64,000 nt of DNA from Dictyobacter kobayashii (GTDB lineage: Bacteria > Chloroflexota > Ktedonobacteria > Ktedonobacterales > Ktedonobacteraceae), in the NCBI RefSeq assembly GCF_003967555.1, contig NZ_BIFS01000001.1:620001-684000 (forward strand), written 5' to 3'. Both the position numbers and the translations under genes were made by a program. Positions 37,651-46,366 of this stretch are shown in pieces; the first letter of the stretch is position 1, and each line of letters begins with the position of its first letter. Under the pieces are notes generated by a model that did not search any database, was not told where the DNA came from, and was given only the letters and a program-made list of their open reading frames with translations.

Positions 37651-37755
37651 GGTAATCCCCGTTTCAACGACCTGGATACTCTTATTGATAATAAGCTGGC
37701 CCTTCAATGGGCTTATAGATTCGCCCCTTCAGGGCGATAAGGGAAGAAGACAAGC

Positions 37756-38991
37756 ATGCAAGATACAAAAACACAGAATAACTATCAGCATAATCTTTAT
37801 CCAGATGAGCGTGGACGCTTTGGAGATTTTGGTGGCAAATTTGTACCTGAAAATCTGATGGCCGCCCTGACAGAACTGGAGACCGCCTATAAAGATGCAA
37901 TGCAGGACAAGACTTTTATTGACGAGCTTAATCATGAGCTCGCCAGTTATGTCGGGCGTCCTACCACCTTGCACTATGTGCCACGTTTTTCAGAGATGGT
38001 GGGAAACAACGTCAAAATCTACCTGAAGCGCGAAGACCTGGCCCATACGGGCGCCCATAAGATCAACAATGCGCTGGGACAGGGCATGCTTGCCAAACGC
38101 ATGGGTAAGCAGCGCATCATCGCTGAGACTGGCGCAGGCCAGCACGGTGTGGCAACGGCTACTGTCTGCGCCAAATTGGGCCTGGACTGCATCATTTATA
38201 TGGGTGAGGTGGATATCCAACGCCAATCGCTGAATGTCTTCCGCATGAAACTGCTGGGCGCCGAAGTACGTTCGGTCGATAGCGGCACCAAAACGCTGAA
38301 GGATGCCATTAATGAGGCTATCCGTGACTGGGTCACCAATGTCGAAAACACATTCTACCTGTTTGGTACAGCCGCTGGCCCCGCTCCGTATCCACGTATT
38401 GTACGTGATTTCCAGGCGGTCATCGGCCGCGAAGCCCGCCAACAGATTATGCAGCAGGAGGGTCGCTTACCCGATCAGATCTATGCCTGTGTCGGTGGTG
38501 GCAGTAATGCCATCGGCATCTTCTATCCCTTCGCCGATGCCAGCGAAGTTGAATTGATCGGTGTTGAAGCGGGCGGCACCAGCATGGACCCCGGCATGCA
38601 TGCATCAACCCTGGTTGCGGGCCGTCCCGGCGTGCTGCATGGTGCCATGAGCTATCTGCTGCAAAACGAAGATGGCCAGATCCTGGACACCCATAGCATC
38701 TCAGCCGGTCTGGATTATCCTGGGGTGGGGCCAGAACATAGCTATCTCAAAGATAGTGGACGCGCCACTTATGTAACCGCTCATGATGCCACTGCCCTCA
38801 AGGGGTTGGAAGCCCTCAGTCGCACCGAAGGCATCATCCCCGCCCTTGAGTCGGCACATGCTCTTGGCTATGTGTTGGAGCAGGGCGAACAGGGTAAGCT
38901 CGCAGAAGGCTCACTAATCGTCATCAACCTGTCAGGCCGTGGCGACAAAGATATGATGACCGTCGCCAAAGCATTTAATGTCAATCTGTAA
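37756..38991 (+). CDS. trpB: Tryptophan synthase beta chain
   Basis: A 411-residue PLP enzyme condensing indole with serine. The PLP lysine is in [13 protein letters not shown], and the phosphate-binding loop is [26 protein letters not shown] marks a standard TrpB1 N-terminus. The 105-base gap after trpCF contains small GC-rich hairpins but no clear terminator, so it stays in the operon. Confidence 0.97.
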   Translation: MQDTKTQNNYQHNLYPDERGRFGDFGGKFVPENLMAALTELETAYKDAMQDKTFIDELNHELASYVGRPTTLHYVPRFSEMVGNNVKIYLKREDLAHTGAHKINNALGQGMLAKRMGKQRIIAETGAGQHGVATATVCAKLGLDCIIYMGEVDIQRQSLNVFRMKLLGAEVRSVDSGTKTLKDAINEAIRDWVTNVENTFYLFGTAAGPAPYPRIVRDFQAVIGREARQQIMQQEGRLPDQIYACVGGGSNAIGIFYPFADASEVELIGVEAGGTSMDPGMHASTLVAGRPGVLHGAMSYLLQNEDGQILDTHSISAGLDYPGVGPEHSYLKDSGRATYVTAHDATALKGLEALSRTEGIIPALESAHALGYVLEQGEQGKLAEGSLIVINLSGRGDKDMMTVAKAFNVNL

Positions 38992-39027
38992 GTTATCTAA
39001 GCGACCTGGACCAGGCGCTTAGAGGGC

Positions 39028-39052
39028 CAGCCCCTCTAGATAAGAGGGGCTG
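39028..39052 (+). other. Stem-loop between trpB and trpA
   Basis: 10-bp arms CAGCCCCTCT/AGAGGGGCTG with a 5-nt loop in the 98-base gap. No T-tract follows, so an RNA-stability or processing role is more likely than termination. Confidence 0.45.
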
Positions 39053-39089
39053 CCCGACTCGCCGCGTCGAGCAGAAGCAGGAGAAAATA

Positions 39090-39950
39090 ATGGACACAAC
39101 CAGGAGCAGCGTCGTTACAGAACAAGATAGTCAGAATATTCCGGCCCATAAAATAACCCGCGCCTTTGAGCGCGCCCACCAGGAAGGACGTGGCGTCCTC
39201 ATCCCTTATTTTATGTGTGGCTATCCAAGTGCCGAGGCCTCGGTCGAGATCATTCTCGCCGCCGCTGAAGGTGGGGCGGATATCATCGAACTGGGCATGC
39301 CTTTTAGCGATCCGCTGGCGGATGGTGCTACAATCCAGCATGCAGGACATGTGGCCCTGGAAAATGGTATGAGTATCCGGGGATGCATGGAGATTGCTAA
39401 ACAGGTAGCGGCTAAAAGTGATGCAGCCCTGCTCTTGATGGGCTATTACAATCCAGTCCTATCTTATGGACTGGAACGTTTTTGCGCCACCGCCCGCGCC
39501 AATGGCATTAGTGGCTTGATTATTCCAGATCTGCCCGCCGAGGAGGCCGACCCACTGCAAGAAGTTGCCTATCGCCATGGCCTGGCCTTGATCTTCCTGG
39601 TACCACCTACCGCACCCGATGAGCGGATTACGATGGCAGCCAGGCGGACCGCCGCTGGCCCAGGAGGATTCATCTACTGCGTATCGCTCAGTGGAGTCAC
39701 CGGCTCGCGTCAACAACTACCGCCGCAACTGCAAAACTTTATCGCACGTATACGCGCAGCAACCCGGGAACAGCAGCTCCCCCTGGCCGTTGGCTTTGGG
39801 CTCTCAACACCAGAACACATCGCCACCGTCACCAGCTATGCTGAAGGGGCAGTCGTTGGTAGCGCCCTGGTCAAACTTATAGATCAGCATAAAGACGGCA
39901 ACCCGGCTGAAGCCGTCAAAACCTATATCCAAAGCCTGCGCCAACAATAG
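39090..39950 (+). CDS. trpA: Tryptophan synthase alpha chain
   Basis: A 286-residue TIM-barrel enzyme releasing indole from indole-3-glycerol phosphate. The catalytic acids lie in ELGMPFSDPLADG (Asp) and the early GVLIPYFMCGYP region. The phosphate loop is GFGLSTPEH. Its N-terminus is about 20 residues longer than the core family. It ends the standard trp gene order E-G-D-C-F-B-A. Confidence 0.97.
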   Translation: MDTTRSSVVTEQDSQNIPAHKITRAFERAHQEGRGVLIPYFMCGYPSAEASVEIILAAAEGGADIIELGMPFSDPLADGATIQHAGHVALENGMSIRGCMEIAKQVAAKSDAALLLMGYYNPVLSYGLERFCATARANGISGLIIPDLPAEEADPLQEVAYRHGLALIFLVPPTAPDERITMAARRTAAGPGGFIYCVSLSGVTGSRQQLPPQLQNFIARIRAATREQQLPLAVGFGLSTPEHIATVTSYAEGAVVGSALVKLIDQHKDGNPAEAVKTYIQSLRQQ

Positions 39951-40209
39951 TCCGGCCCAGAGATACCAGACAGGCAAAAAAACAGAGAGCTCGACAGGTC
40001 TTCTAACCGGAAAAGACCTTCGACGCTCCATTCCGTTTATACATCCTGAGGATGTAAAACACATATCATCTGTACATAGGAACGGTCATACTAACGGTCA
40101 CATAATACAGATAAAAAATTGCCATCATCCTTTACAATAAAGGATACATCCGTCTGGCTTTCTCTCTAAAGTCGGAGATGTTACCCATTGTGAAAGGGAT
40201 GAAGAAGTG

Positions 40210-40578
40210 ATGTATTGTCGAGGAATTCGTGGTGCAACCACTATAGAGCATAATGACAGAGAGGAAATTCTGGCTGCAACCAGAGAACTACTCGAGTTGC
40301 TGATCGAAAAAAATGATCTCAAAGTCGAGGATATCGTCAGCGCGATCTTCTCACTAACAGCAGATCTGGATGCCGAATTTCCTGCAGTGGCGGCCAGAGG
40401 GCTGGGATGGACCGAAACAGCACTGATGTGTACCCGCGAGATTCCAGTGCCGAACAGCCTGCAAAAATGTATTCGCGTGCTCATCCATGTAAATACAACG
40501 CGCAATGCGCAGGAAATACAACATGTATACCTCAAAGAGGCGGTGAACCTACGTCCCACTTTTGGCGTGGATGCGTAA
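40210..40578 (+). CDS. aroH: Chorismate mutase, AroH type
   Basis: A 122-residue monofunctional mutase of the trimeric AroH class. Visible are [25 protein letters not shown], the central [20 protein letters not shown] and the C-terminal [19 protein letters not shown]. It turns chorismate into prephenate, the Phe/Tyr branch. It lies 259 bases after trpA in the same direction, possibly with its own promoter. Its place behind the trp genes is notable because it competes with TrpE for chorismate. Confidence 0.93.
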   Translation: MYCRGIRGATTIEHNDREEILAATRELLELLIEKNDLKVEDIVSAIFSLTADLDAEFPAVAARGLGWTETALMCTREIPVPNSLQKCIRVLIHVNTTRNAQEIQHVYLKEAVNLRPTFGVDA

Positions 40579-40772
40579 CTGAGGAGAGATCATTCCCTGG
40601 ACCATGGAATGAATCGACACGATAAAAGAGCAAGCACCGGCAATCATGACGAAGAGGTCACGATGAACCGTTCATGCGCAATACATCTGCTCAGAACCTG
40701 TATGGATGATGCCTGTCGCTCATCCTTGTCCCCGACCTCTATCAATTTGATTAACAAAAGGAGTTACTTTTC

Positions 40773-41851
40773 ATGATTGTCGTGATGAAATCAAACAGTA
40801 GCGATACTGATATTCAACATGTATTAAACTACCTGGAAAAACATGGTTTAACCGGCCATCTTTCTCAGGGTGTAGAGCGAACCGTTATCGGTGTGCTGGG
40901 CGCGATAAGCCCGACTGGCGCCCCGGTAGCATTGGTGGGATCAGCCCGGCGGTTGGCGAAGCGCTTGAGGGCATGCCGAATGTCGAGAATGTCGTTCGTG
41001 TTTCCAAGCCTTATAAGCTGGCCAGCCGCGAGTTCCATCCAGAAGATACGGTGGTAGAGGTTCCATCAGCCTGCGTCGCTGGCGGTGTGGTACACATCGG
41101 TGGCCCTGAAGTGGTAATGATGGCAGGCCCCTGTACCGTTGAGACCGAGAAACAGTTAATGACAACCGCTGCCGCTGTACGCAAAGAGGGCGCGGTTATT
41201 TTACGTGGTGGCGCTTTTAAGCCATCGACCTCACCATACGGATTCCGTGGTCTGGGCGAAGAAGGCCTGAAGTTGTTGGCCAAAGCACGTGACGAGTTTG
41301 GTATGGCCATCATCACCGAAGTCATGACCCCAACCGACGTTGCCATGGTCTGCGAATACGCCGACATCCTGCAAGTTGGTACCCGCAACATGCAGAACTA
41401 TATGCTGCTAGACGAAGTTGGACGAACCCGCAAACCAGTTGTACTCAAACGCGGTATGTCCGCAACGTTCGAGGAGTGGCTGCTGGCCGCCGAATACATC
41501 CTGTCACAGGGCAATCGCAACGTCATCCTGTGTGAGCGTGGTATCCGCACATTCGAGAAAACCACCCGTAATACCATGGACATCAGCGCCATCCCATTAA
41601 TCAAACGTCTCTCACACTTACCAATCATCTCTGATCCCAGTCAGGGCACGGGTCGAAGAGATATCGTGGGCCCTATGTCGCTTGCTTCAGTTGCTGCAGG
41701 CACCGATGCTCTGCTCATTGAGGTCCATCCTAATCCCGATGAGGCACTCAAAGATGGTGCACAGTCAGTCACCATTGATCAATTTCGCGAACTGATGCCT
41801 CAGGTCCACGCCGTAGCGGCAGCCATCGGGCGTGCGCTGGTCACCAAATAA
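40773..41851 (+). CDS. aroF: DAHP synthase, type I-beta (frame broken by one missing base)
   Basis: Reconstructed length 359 residues. A ferredoxin-like N-terminal regulatory domain (about 1-75, MIVVMKSNSSDTDIQHVL) precedes the barrel, as in the Thermotoga enzyme. Catalytic-domain motifs include MMAGPCTVE, ILRGGAFKPSTSPY, ILCERGIRTFE and IEVHPNPDEAL. The first frame fails after about residue 49. One extra C in the four-C run at 40921-40924 joins it to the frame reading ISPAVGEALEGMPNVENVV. The start has AAAGGAG. The enzyme opens the shikimate pathway that feeds chorismate to TrpE and AroH, so the operon holds both ends of the route. Confidence 0.9.
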
Positions 41852-41864
41852 CTGGCCCAAAGCA

Positions 41865-41920
41865 CAGATAGAGCAAAAGAGCTTTCAGTTCATACTTTGA
41901 AAGCTCTTTTGCTCTATCTG
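41865..41920. terminator. Strong bidirectional terminator ending the trp-aro operon
   Basis: Perfect 23-bp arms (41865-41887 and 41898-41920), 10-nt loop, with CTCTTTT and its complement inside the arms. It lies between the aroF stop and the stop of the minus-strand QueD-like gene. Confidence 0.8.
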
Positions 41921-41944
41921 AATATCTAACCAGCTACCCGAATA

Positions 41945-42445
41945 TCAGCCCTGTAAATCTTTTTGATAATAAGCCATCTGCGTAGGGGCTTCTTCCACGC
42001 CGACCATAATGTTATGCAAGCCGGCCGTAGGGTATTCCTCAAGGAGCTGACAGAGCTCTTCACAAATATATTGGGCCAGCAGCTCGGCTGTAGAATTTTC
42101 AATCGGTAGCTCGACTACATCCGCCAGCGGAAAAACATAGTGCTTCTCCTTAAAACGAATATCCCAGGCATCGGGTAAACGCGTCAATTCCAGTTGAGGA
42201 TTGCGCAAAGGCAGCAGGAAACGATGGTCTAGATGCTGGCAAATCTCCTTAGTACGCTTCTTCAAGACCGTAAAATCAAAGACCAGATTGTCAGGACCCA
42301 GTTCGCCCTCTACTTCAACCAGAACTCCATAATTATGCCCATGTAGACGTTCACATTTTCCGCTATATGTAATAAAATGAGCGGAACTAAAATTCAGGTA
42401 GCCGCCTTCTACCTTCACCTTCCGCATAATCCTCGTACCAGCCAT
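41945..42445 (-). CDS. 6-pyruvoyl-tetrahydropterin synthase/QueD-family enzyme
   Basis: A 166-residue protein with the zinc ligands in SSAHFITYSGKCERLHGHNY (one His plus the HGH pair) and the reactive Cys in GKCxxxHGH, which favours a 6-carboxytetrahydropterin synthase (QueD) activity. A C-terminal glutamate in VGVEEAPTQ fits the substrate site. It may begin at an ATG six codons later (42427). No other queuosine genes are adjacent, so the pathway is not certain. Confidence 0.82.
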   Translation of the reverse strand: MAGTRIMRKVKVEGGYLNFSSAHFITYSGKCERLHGHNYGVLVEVEGELGPDNLVFDFTVLKKRTKEICQHLDHRFLLPLRNPQLELTRLPDAWDIRFKEKHYVFPLADVVELPIENSTAELLAQYICEELCQLLEEYPTAGLHNIMVGVEEAPTQMAYYQKDLQG

Positions 42446-42729
42446 ACCAGGGACCTCGTTTCCTCATAGAATGTTTCTTATGCCAGCATCATGTGCTCTA
42501 CCAGACTTGCCACCTCCACAATCCTCTTTTGTGCACAGAACCCGACAAAAATAACCGTATACACAGGATATCATTGCTCAAACGGTGGCACAAGGGCGGA
42601 ACTCGTGAGACAAGGATATCCCAGTCTGCAGGCGGGACAGCGCAAGCTTGGTCTCATCAGAATATGGTATACTGTGGGCAGGCTAGCAGGAGCCATTCCT
42701 GCTCGAACAACAAAGGAGATGCGCGAACG

Positions 42730-43050
42730 ATGAAAGTTGTTGACACCTTCGCAGCTATGCAAAAACTCTTTAACCCGGCAGCAGCAGCTGGACTGAATAA
42801 GACCATCCAACTGAATATCACGGGCGATGACGCAGGCGTCTATGCCTTAAAAATTGAGAATCAGACTTGTGAACTTGTTCCACCCGAATCTATTAAACCT
42901 GATCTCACATTGACCATGAGTGATCAAGACTGGATCGCTATCACCCAGGGCCAGCTAAATCCAATGAATGCCTTCTTATCAGGTAAAATTAAAGCAACAG
43001 GCGATATGATGCTCGCAATGAAGATTCCCCAACTTTTCCCAACAAAATAA
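42730..43050 (+). CDS. SCP2 sterol-binding domain protein
   Basis: A 106-residue single-domain protein. The pattern TIQLNITGDDAGVYALKIENQTCEL followed by PDLTLTMSDQDWIAITQGQLNPMNAFLSGKI is typical of SCP2-like lipid carriers; the last part is the conserved G-x-I-K-x-x-G-D turn. The true start at 42730 has AAGGAG upstream; the frame extends further 5' but without support. It could bind lipids or fatty acyl groups. Confidence 0.9.
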   Translation: MKVVDTFAAMQKLFNPAAAAGLNKTIQLNITGDDAGVYALKIENQTCELVPPESIKPDLTLTMSDQDWIAITQGQLNPMNAFLSGKIKATGDMMLAMKIPQLFPTK

Positions 43051-43080
43051 ATATAAATATTATTTACCATCAATTAGAAT

Positions 43081-43122
43081 CAAAAGGGCGAATGCTGTTA
43101 ATACATAGCATTTGCCCTTTTG
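43081..43122 (+). terminator. Intrinsic terminator after the SCP2 gene
   Basis: Arms AAAAGGGCGAATGCT and AGCATTTGCCCTTTT (43082-43096 and 43107-43121, one G-T pair) with a 10-nt loop and T-rich end, 31 bases after the stop. Confidence 0.75.
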
Positions 43123-43250
43123 CAGCTTTTAGAGCACCAAACCTGATCAACCTTGCAGTACAACAAGGACCTATGGTATACTCCACATGACTAAGTTATG
43201 TCTTTGCCAGGCACTTTTAGTATACGGCACACCGTAGAAAGGCGTCCGAC

Positions 43251-43736
43251 ATGGTTCTTAGGAGCAGTGAGTTACATCATAATCTTCAATATCTGAATGG
43301 TATGTTGACCACACACGAGGCTGCGAAGCATTTAGACCTGAGCTATTGGCACTTTATGCATCTGGTAGAAGCCGGAAGAATACCCGGAGTACGGGTAGTC
43401 GATCGCTGGCTCTTTTCGCCGGACGACCTCAATGACTATAGACGTAGCAAATTTGGAGTGCTGGAGGATATGGCCAGAGCAGCCCTCGAAAGTCCAGCCA
43501 TTGGCCTGACAGAAAAGCAAACCGTCATCTGTCATTATCTCATCGCCAACGAACGTCCCTCCGAAATTGCCCGCAAACTTCAACAGTCTCGTCAAGCAGT
43601 CCATTCACAGATATCACTGATACGAGAAAAAGTCACACGCCTGCAAGCTACTTCCCTCATTTCAGCAGAATCACCCACGATAGGAAACACAACATCACCC
43701 ATTAAACGCGGCAAACGCACGCAAGCCTCACTTTAA
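43251..43736 (+). CDS. Double helix-turn-helix DNA-binding protein
   Basis: A 161-residue protein. Residues about 18-65 look like an excisionase/MerR-type winged helix (MLTTHEAAKHLDLSYWHFMHLVEAGRIPGVRVVDRWLFSPDDL). Residues about 85-130 resemble a sigma-factor region 4 or LuxR-type helix-turn-helix (LTEKQTVICHYLIANERPSEIARKL). The basic tail could also contact DNA. It probably regulates a gene or element; the target is unknown. No integrase or phage genes are adjacent. Confidence 0.75.
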   Translation: MVLRSSELHHNLQYLNGMLTTHEAAKHLDLSYWHFMHLVEAGRIPGVRVVDRWLFSPDDLNDYRRSKFGVLEDMARAALESPAIGLTEKQTVICHYLIANERPSEIARKLQQSRQAVHSQISLIREKVTRLQATSLISAESPTIGNTTSPIKRGKRTQASL

Positions 43737-43852
43737 ATAAAAAATTTCACCTCAGTTTGCCCCGGTGAAGACTCTCCTTGACGTCAAGACGTTGAACAGG
43801 GATACACTGTTGTAGTCTTGCAGCAAGTAAAATTAGAGGAGAGAGAATCGTG

Positions 43853-44830
43853 ATGCAACAACGTACGCTGAGCAAAAATGGCCTGGTTGTTTCGGCCCTG
43901 GGCCTTGGCACGATGGGAATGACCAGCTACTATGGACCGCCAGATGAACAAGAAGGCATACGTGTCATTCATCGCGCCCTGGAACTGGGCATAACTTTTT
44001 TTGATACCGCAGAAGCATATGGACCCTTCACCAATGAGCGCCTGGTAGGACGTGCACTGAAAGGACGACGGGAACAGGTAGTTATCGCCACTAAGTTCGG
44101 CTGGGAGTGGTCAGACAACGGCGAGCGCCACCTTAACGGCCATCCGACTCACATCAAGAAAGTCTGTGAAGAGTCATTGCAACGCTTAGGAACCGACTAT
44201 ATAGATCTCTACTATCAGCATCGGCTTGATCCCAACGTGCCAATTGAAGATACAATGAGAGCCCTGGTTGAGCTGCTTCAGCAGGGCAAGATTCGCCACA
44301 TCGGCCTCTCAGAGGTAGGCCCTAAAACCATTCGCCGTGCCCAGGCGGTTCATCCTTTAACTGCGATCCAGACCGAATACTCGCTCTGGGAGCGCAGTCC
44401 CGAGGCAGAGATCATTCCGCTCCTACGAGAACTGGGGATCGGTTTTGTGGCCTATAGTCCATTGGGACGTGGCTTCCTCACGGGCGAAATTCAAAAATTG
44501 GACGATCTAGCGCCGGACGATTTCAGACGTAGCGATCCTCGCTTCCAGGGTGCTAATTTTGCTAAAAATATGGAACTGGTCAAGCGGGTCAAACAACTGG
44601 CCACAGCCAAACATGCAACCCCGGGACAAATCGCCCTGGCCTGGCTCTTACATAAAGGCAACGACATTGTACCTATTCCAGGAACCAAGCGGATAAAATA
44701 TCTAGAAGAGAATGTCGCCGCCACTTCAATAGAGCTTAGCCCCGCCGAAATGCAGGAGTTAGAACAGCTCAGTGGACAAACGGTCGGACAACGCTACAGT
44801 GAAGCTGGTATGCGCGCAATCGCAGAATAG
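43853..44830 (+). CDS. Aldo/keto reductase
   Basis: A 325-residue NADPH-dependent (alpha/beta)8-barrel enzyme of the AKR11/13-like group. The catalytic tetrad is visible: Asp in FFDTAEAYG with its Tyr, Lys in IATKFG, and His in YYQHRLDP. The cofactor region includes IPGTKRIKYLEENV. The ATG at 43853 follows GAGGAGAGAG; a GTG directly before it is also in frame. Substrate unknown. Confidence 0.93.
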   Translation: MQQRTLSKNGLVVSALGLGTMGMTSYYGPPDEQEGIRVIHRALELGITFFDTAEAYGPFTNERLVGRALKGRREQVVIATKFGWEWSDNGERHLNGHPTHIKKVCEESLQRLGTDYIDLYYQHRLDPNVPIEDTMRALVELLQQGKIRHIGLSEVGPKTIRRAQAVHPLTAIQTEYSLWERSPEAEIIPLLRELGIGFVAYSPLGRGFLTGEIQKLDDLAPDDFRRSDPRFQGANFAKNMELVKRVKQLATAKHATPGQIALAWLLHKGNDIVPIPGTKRIKYLEENVAATSIELSPAEMQELEQLSGQTVGQRYSEAGMRAIAE

Positions 44831-44840
44831 ACGATAAAAA

Positions 44841-44879
44841 ATAAAAGGCAGATTCTCGCAACCGAGCCCTGCCTTTTAT
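44841..44879. terminator. Bidirectional terminator between AKR and GntR genes
   Basis: 11-bp arms ATAAAAGGCAG/CTGCCTTTTAT at 44841-44851 and 44869-44879, 17-nt loop, located between the two convergent stops. Confidence 0.75.
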
Positions 44880-44889
44880 ACCTATGCAG

Positions 44890-45633
44890 CTACTCTTCTG
44901 GTATATCTTCTCTCAGGCGGCGGCGAACGTCGTGCTGATAGGCCTGAAAGACAGATTCGATATGTGTTTTCATGGCATTGATGGTGGCTTCGGGCGTACC
45001 ATTCTTGAGAGCAACAAAAATCGCATCATGCTGGTCCGCTGAAGTCAAGAGTGAACCAGGCGCACCACCGGTCGCCATCTTGATCGCCCAGCGTTGTAAA
45101 CGCATAACAGTGGCAACCGTTTCAAGCAAAAAAGGATTGTGCGCGGCCTCGGCGATACCGTAATGGAAGGCATTATCAGTTTCGAGAAAAAGATTCCAAT
45201 CACCAGCTTCGGCGGCCTGGCGATTAAGATTGACAGATTTCTCTAAAGCGCGCAGTTCGGAGAGGGTAATGCGCTCGGTGGCCAGCTGGGACGTCAATGT
45301 CTCTTGTAAGCTTCTAAACTCAAACAGCTCGCGCACATGTTCAGGATCAACCGGCATAGAGAACTCGATGGCCGCCGCCGCAAACGGGCGCGACTTATCA
45401 TTAACATAAATACCGCTACCACGGCGCGTGCGCACATACCCGCTGGCAGTCAGCATCTTCACGGCCTCACGTACAACCGCCCTGCTCACACCAAGCTGTT
45501 CAGCCAATCGCTGCTCGGTTGGTAGGCGATCGCCAGGCTGCAGTCTGGTTTGCTGAATAAACTCAACAAGTTTCGTCGCGATGGACTCATATTGAGGTTG
45601 ATAGCTACTGTCAACTCTGGTGGTTGCTGTCAT
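44890..45633 (-). CDS. GntR-family regulator, FadR/FCD type
   Basis: A 247-residue protein. The winged helix (about 15-80) has PGDRLPTEQRLAEQLGVSRAVVREAVKML and RRGSGIYV. The FCD ligand domain (about 100-230) includes DNAFHYGIAEAAHNPFLLETV and a metal-binding His set. It should bind a small carboxylate as effector. It is convergent with the aldo/keto reductase and stands alone, so its targets are not evident. Confidence 0.92.
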   Translation of the reverse strand: MTATTRVDSSYQPQYESIATKLVEFIQQTRLQPGDRLPTEQRLAEQLGVSRAVVREAVKMLTASGYVRTRRGSGIYVNDKSRPFAAAAIEFSMPVDPEHVRELFEFRSLQETLTSQLATERITLSELRALEKSVNLNRQAAEAGDWNLFLETDNAFHYGIAEAAHNPFLLETVATVMRLQRWAIKMATGGAPGSLLTSADQHDAIFVALKNGTPEATINAMKTHIESVFQAYQHDVRRRLREDIPEE

Positions 45634-45924
45634 AGGTTCCTTTTTCTCTCCGAAGACATTTAAAATATATCTTCTATCCCCACCAGCTGTAGATTGAAAA
45701 CTAAGTGAGGCAAAGAATAAGTATTACTTTTTTCTAGCAGTCGCTCAGGACTTACTATAAGCCTTGACCTGCATTATAGCGAAAAAGATCGTCTATGACA
45801 AGCTTCGCTAGCAGCTCAGCAGAAAAGAGGCTTTTCGGCTGCCTCTATTTCTGAGCAGCCCTTTCATTGCGCAAGATTATTCATATTTATTGCCCGCTAC
45901 AGCTGTGGTACCTCCATGCCCATA
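45634..45924. other. Promoter region of the GntR-type regulator
   Basis: About 290 bases of AT-rich sequence. No ORF or clear -35/-10 pair for the minus-strand gntR was recognised. Confidence 0.35.
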
Positions 45925-46049
45925 CGGGCGTGCGCTGGCGCGCCCGCACCTGTTTTCTTATGTGGTGTAAAAAGTGCTCGATGCGCACTTTTTACACCAC
46001 ATAAGAAATTCGTGTATGAGCTCCTCCAGCACAGTAGCTCATACACGAA
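45925..46049 (+). repeat. Composite palindromic element, copy D
   Basis: The GC mini-hairpin (45925-45946, core GGGCGTGCGCTGGCGCGCCC) is nearly identical to that of copy B. It is followed by TGTTTTC and a long palindrome with perfect 24-bp arms (45954-45977 and 45985-46008, 7-nt centre). A further stem-loop with 14-bp arms follows (46009-46022 and 46036-46049). Copy E lies in the opposite orientation about 55 bases further on. Confidence 0.7.
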
Positions 46050-46103
46050 GGGCGCGATAGCAATGGAAATCTGACGCACTACGAGAGCGTGGCTGATCTT
46101 CGT

Positions 46104-46260
46104 GATCTTCAGGCCTGAGTCTGCGCGCCTTTGGCGTTCAAGGAGTCATATTCCGTGATGCTAAACATTATTTTATTATAGTGTCGTGGAGAAAAATGCG
46201 CACGGGCGCATTTTTCTCCACGACACTATAATAACTGCTCGGGCTCGTCAGCGCACGCCC
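46104..46260 (-). repeat. Composite palindromic element, copy E
   Basis: Read on the minus strand: the GC hairpin GGGCGTGCGCTGACGAGCCC (46260 to 46241, two differences from copy D), then a palindrome with perfect 29-bp arms (46173-46201 and 46206-46234, 4-nt loop), then a second hairpin near 46125-46139 (CGCCAAAGGCG) and GCAGACTCAGGC, as in copy B. D and E face each other, so their outer ends form inverted repeats around a unit of about 336 bases. Confidence 0.7.
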
Positions 46261-46366
46261 ACAAAAGAGCGATTTGATTCCCATATCTGTGGGAATCAAA
46301 CACATCTGCTATATAGGAATGGAACGTATCAAAAATAGAGATATATTTATGCATTGAGGAAAAATA

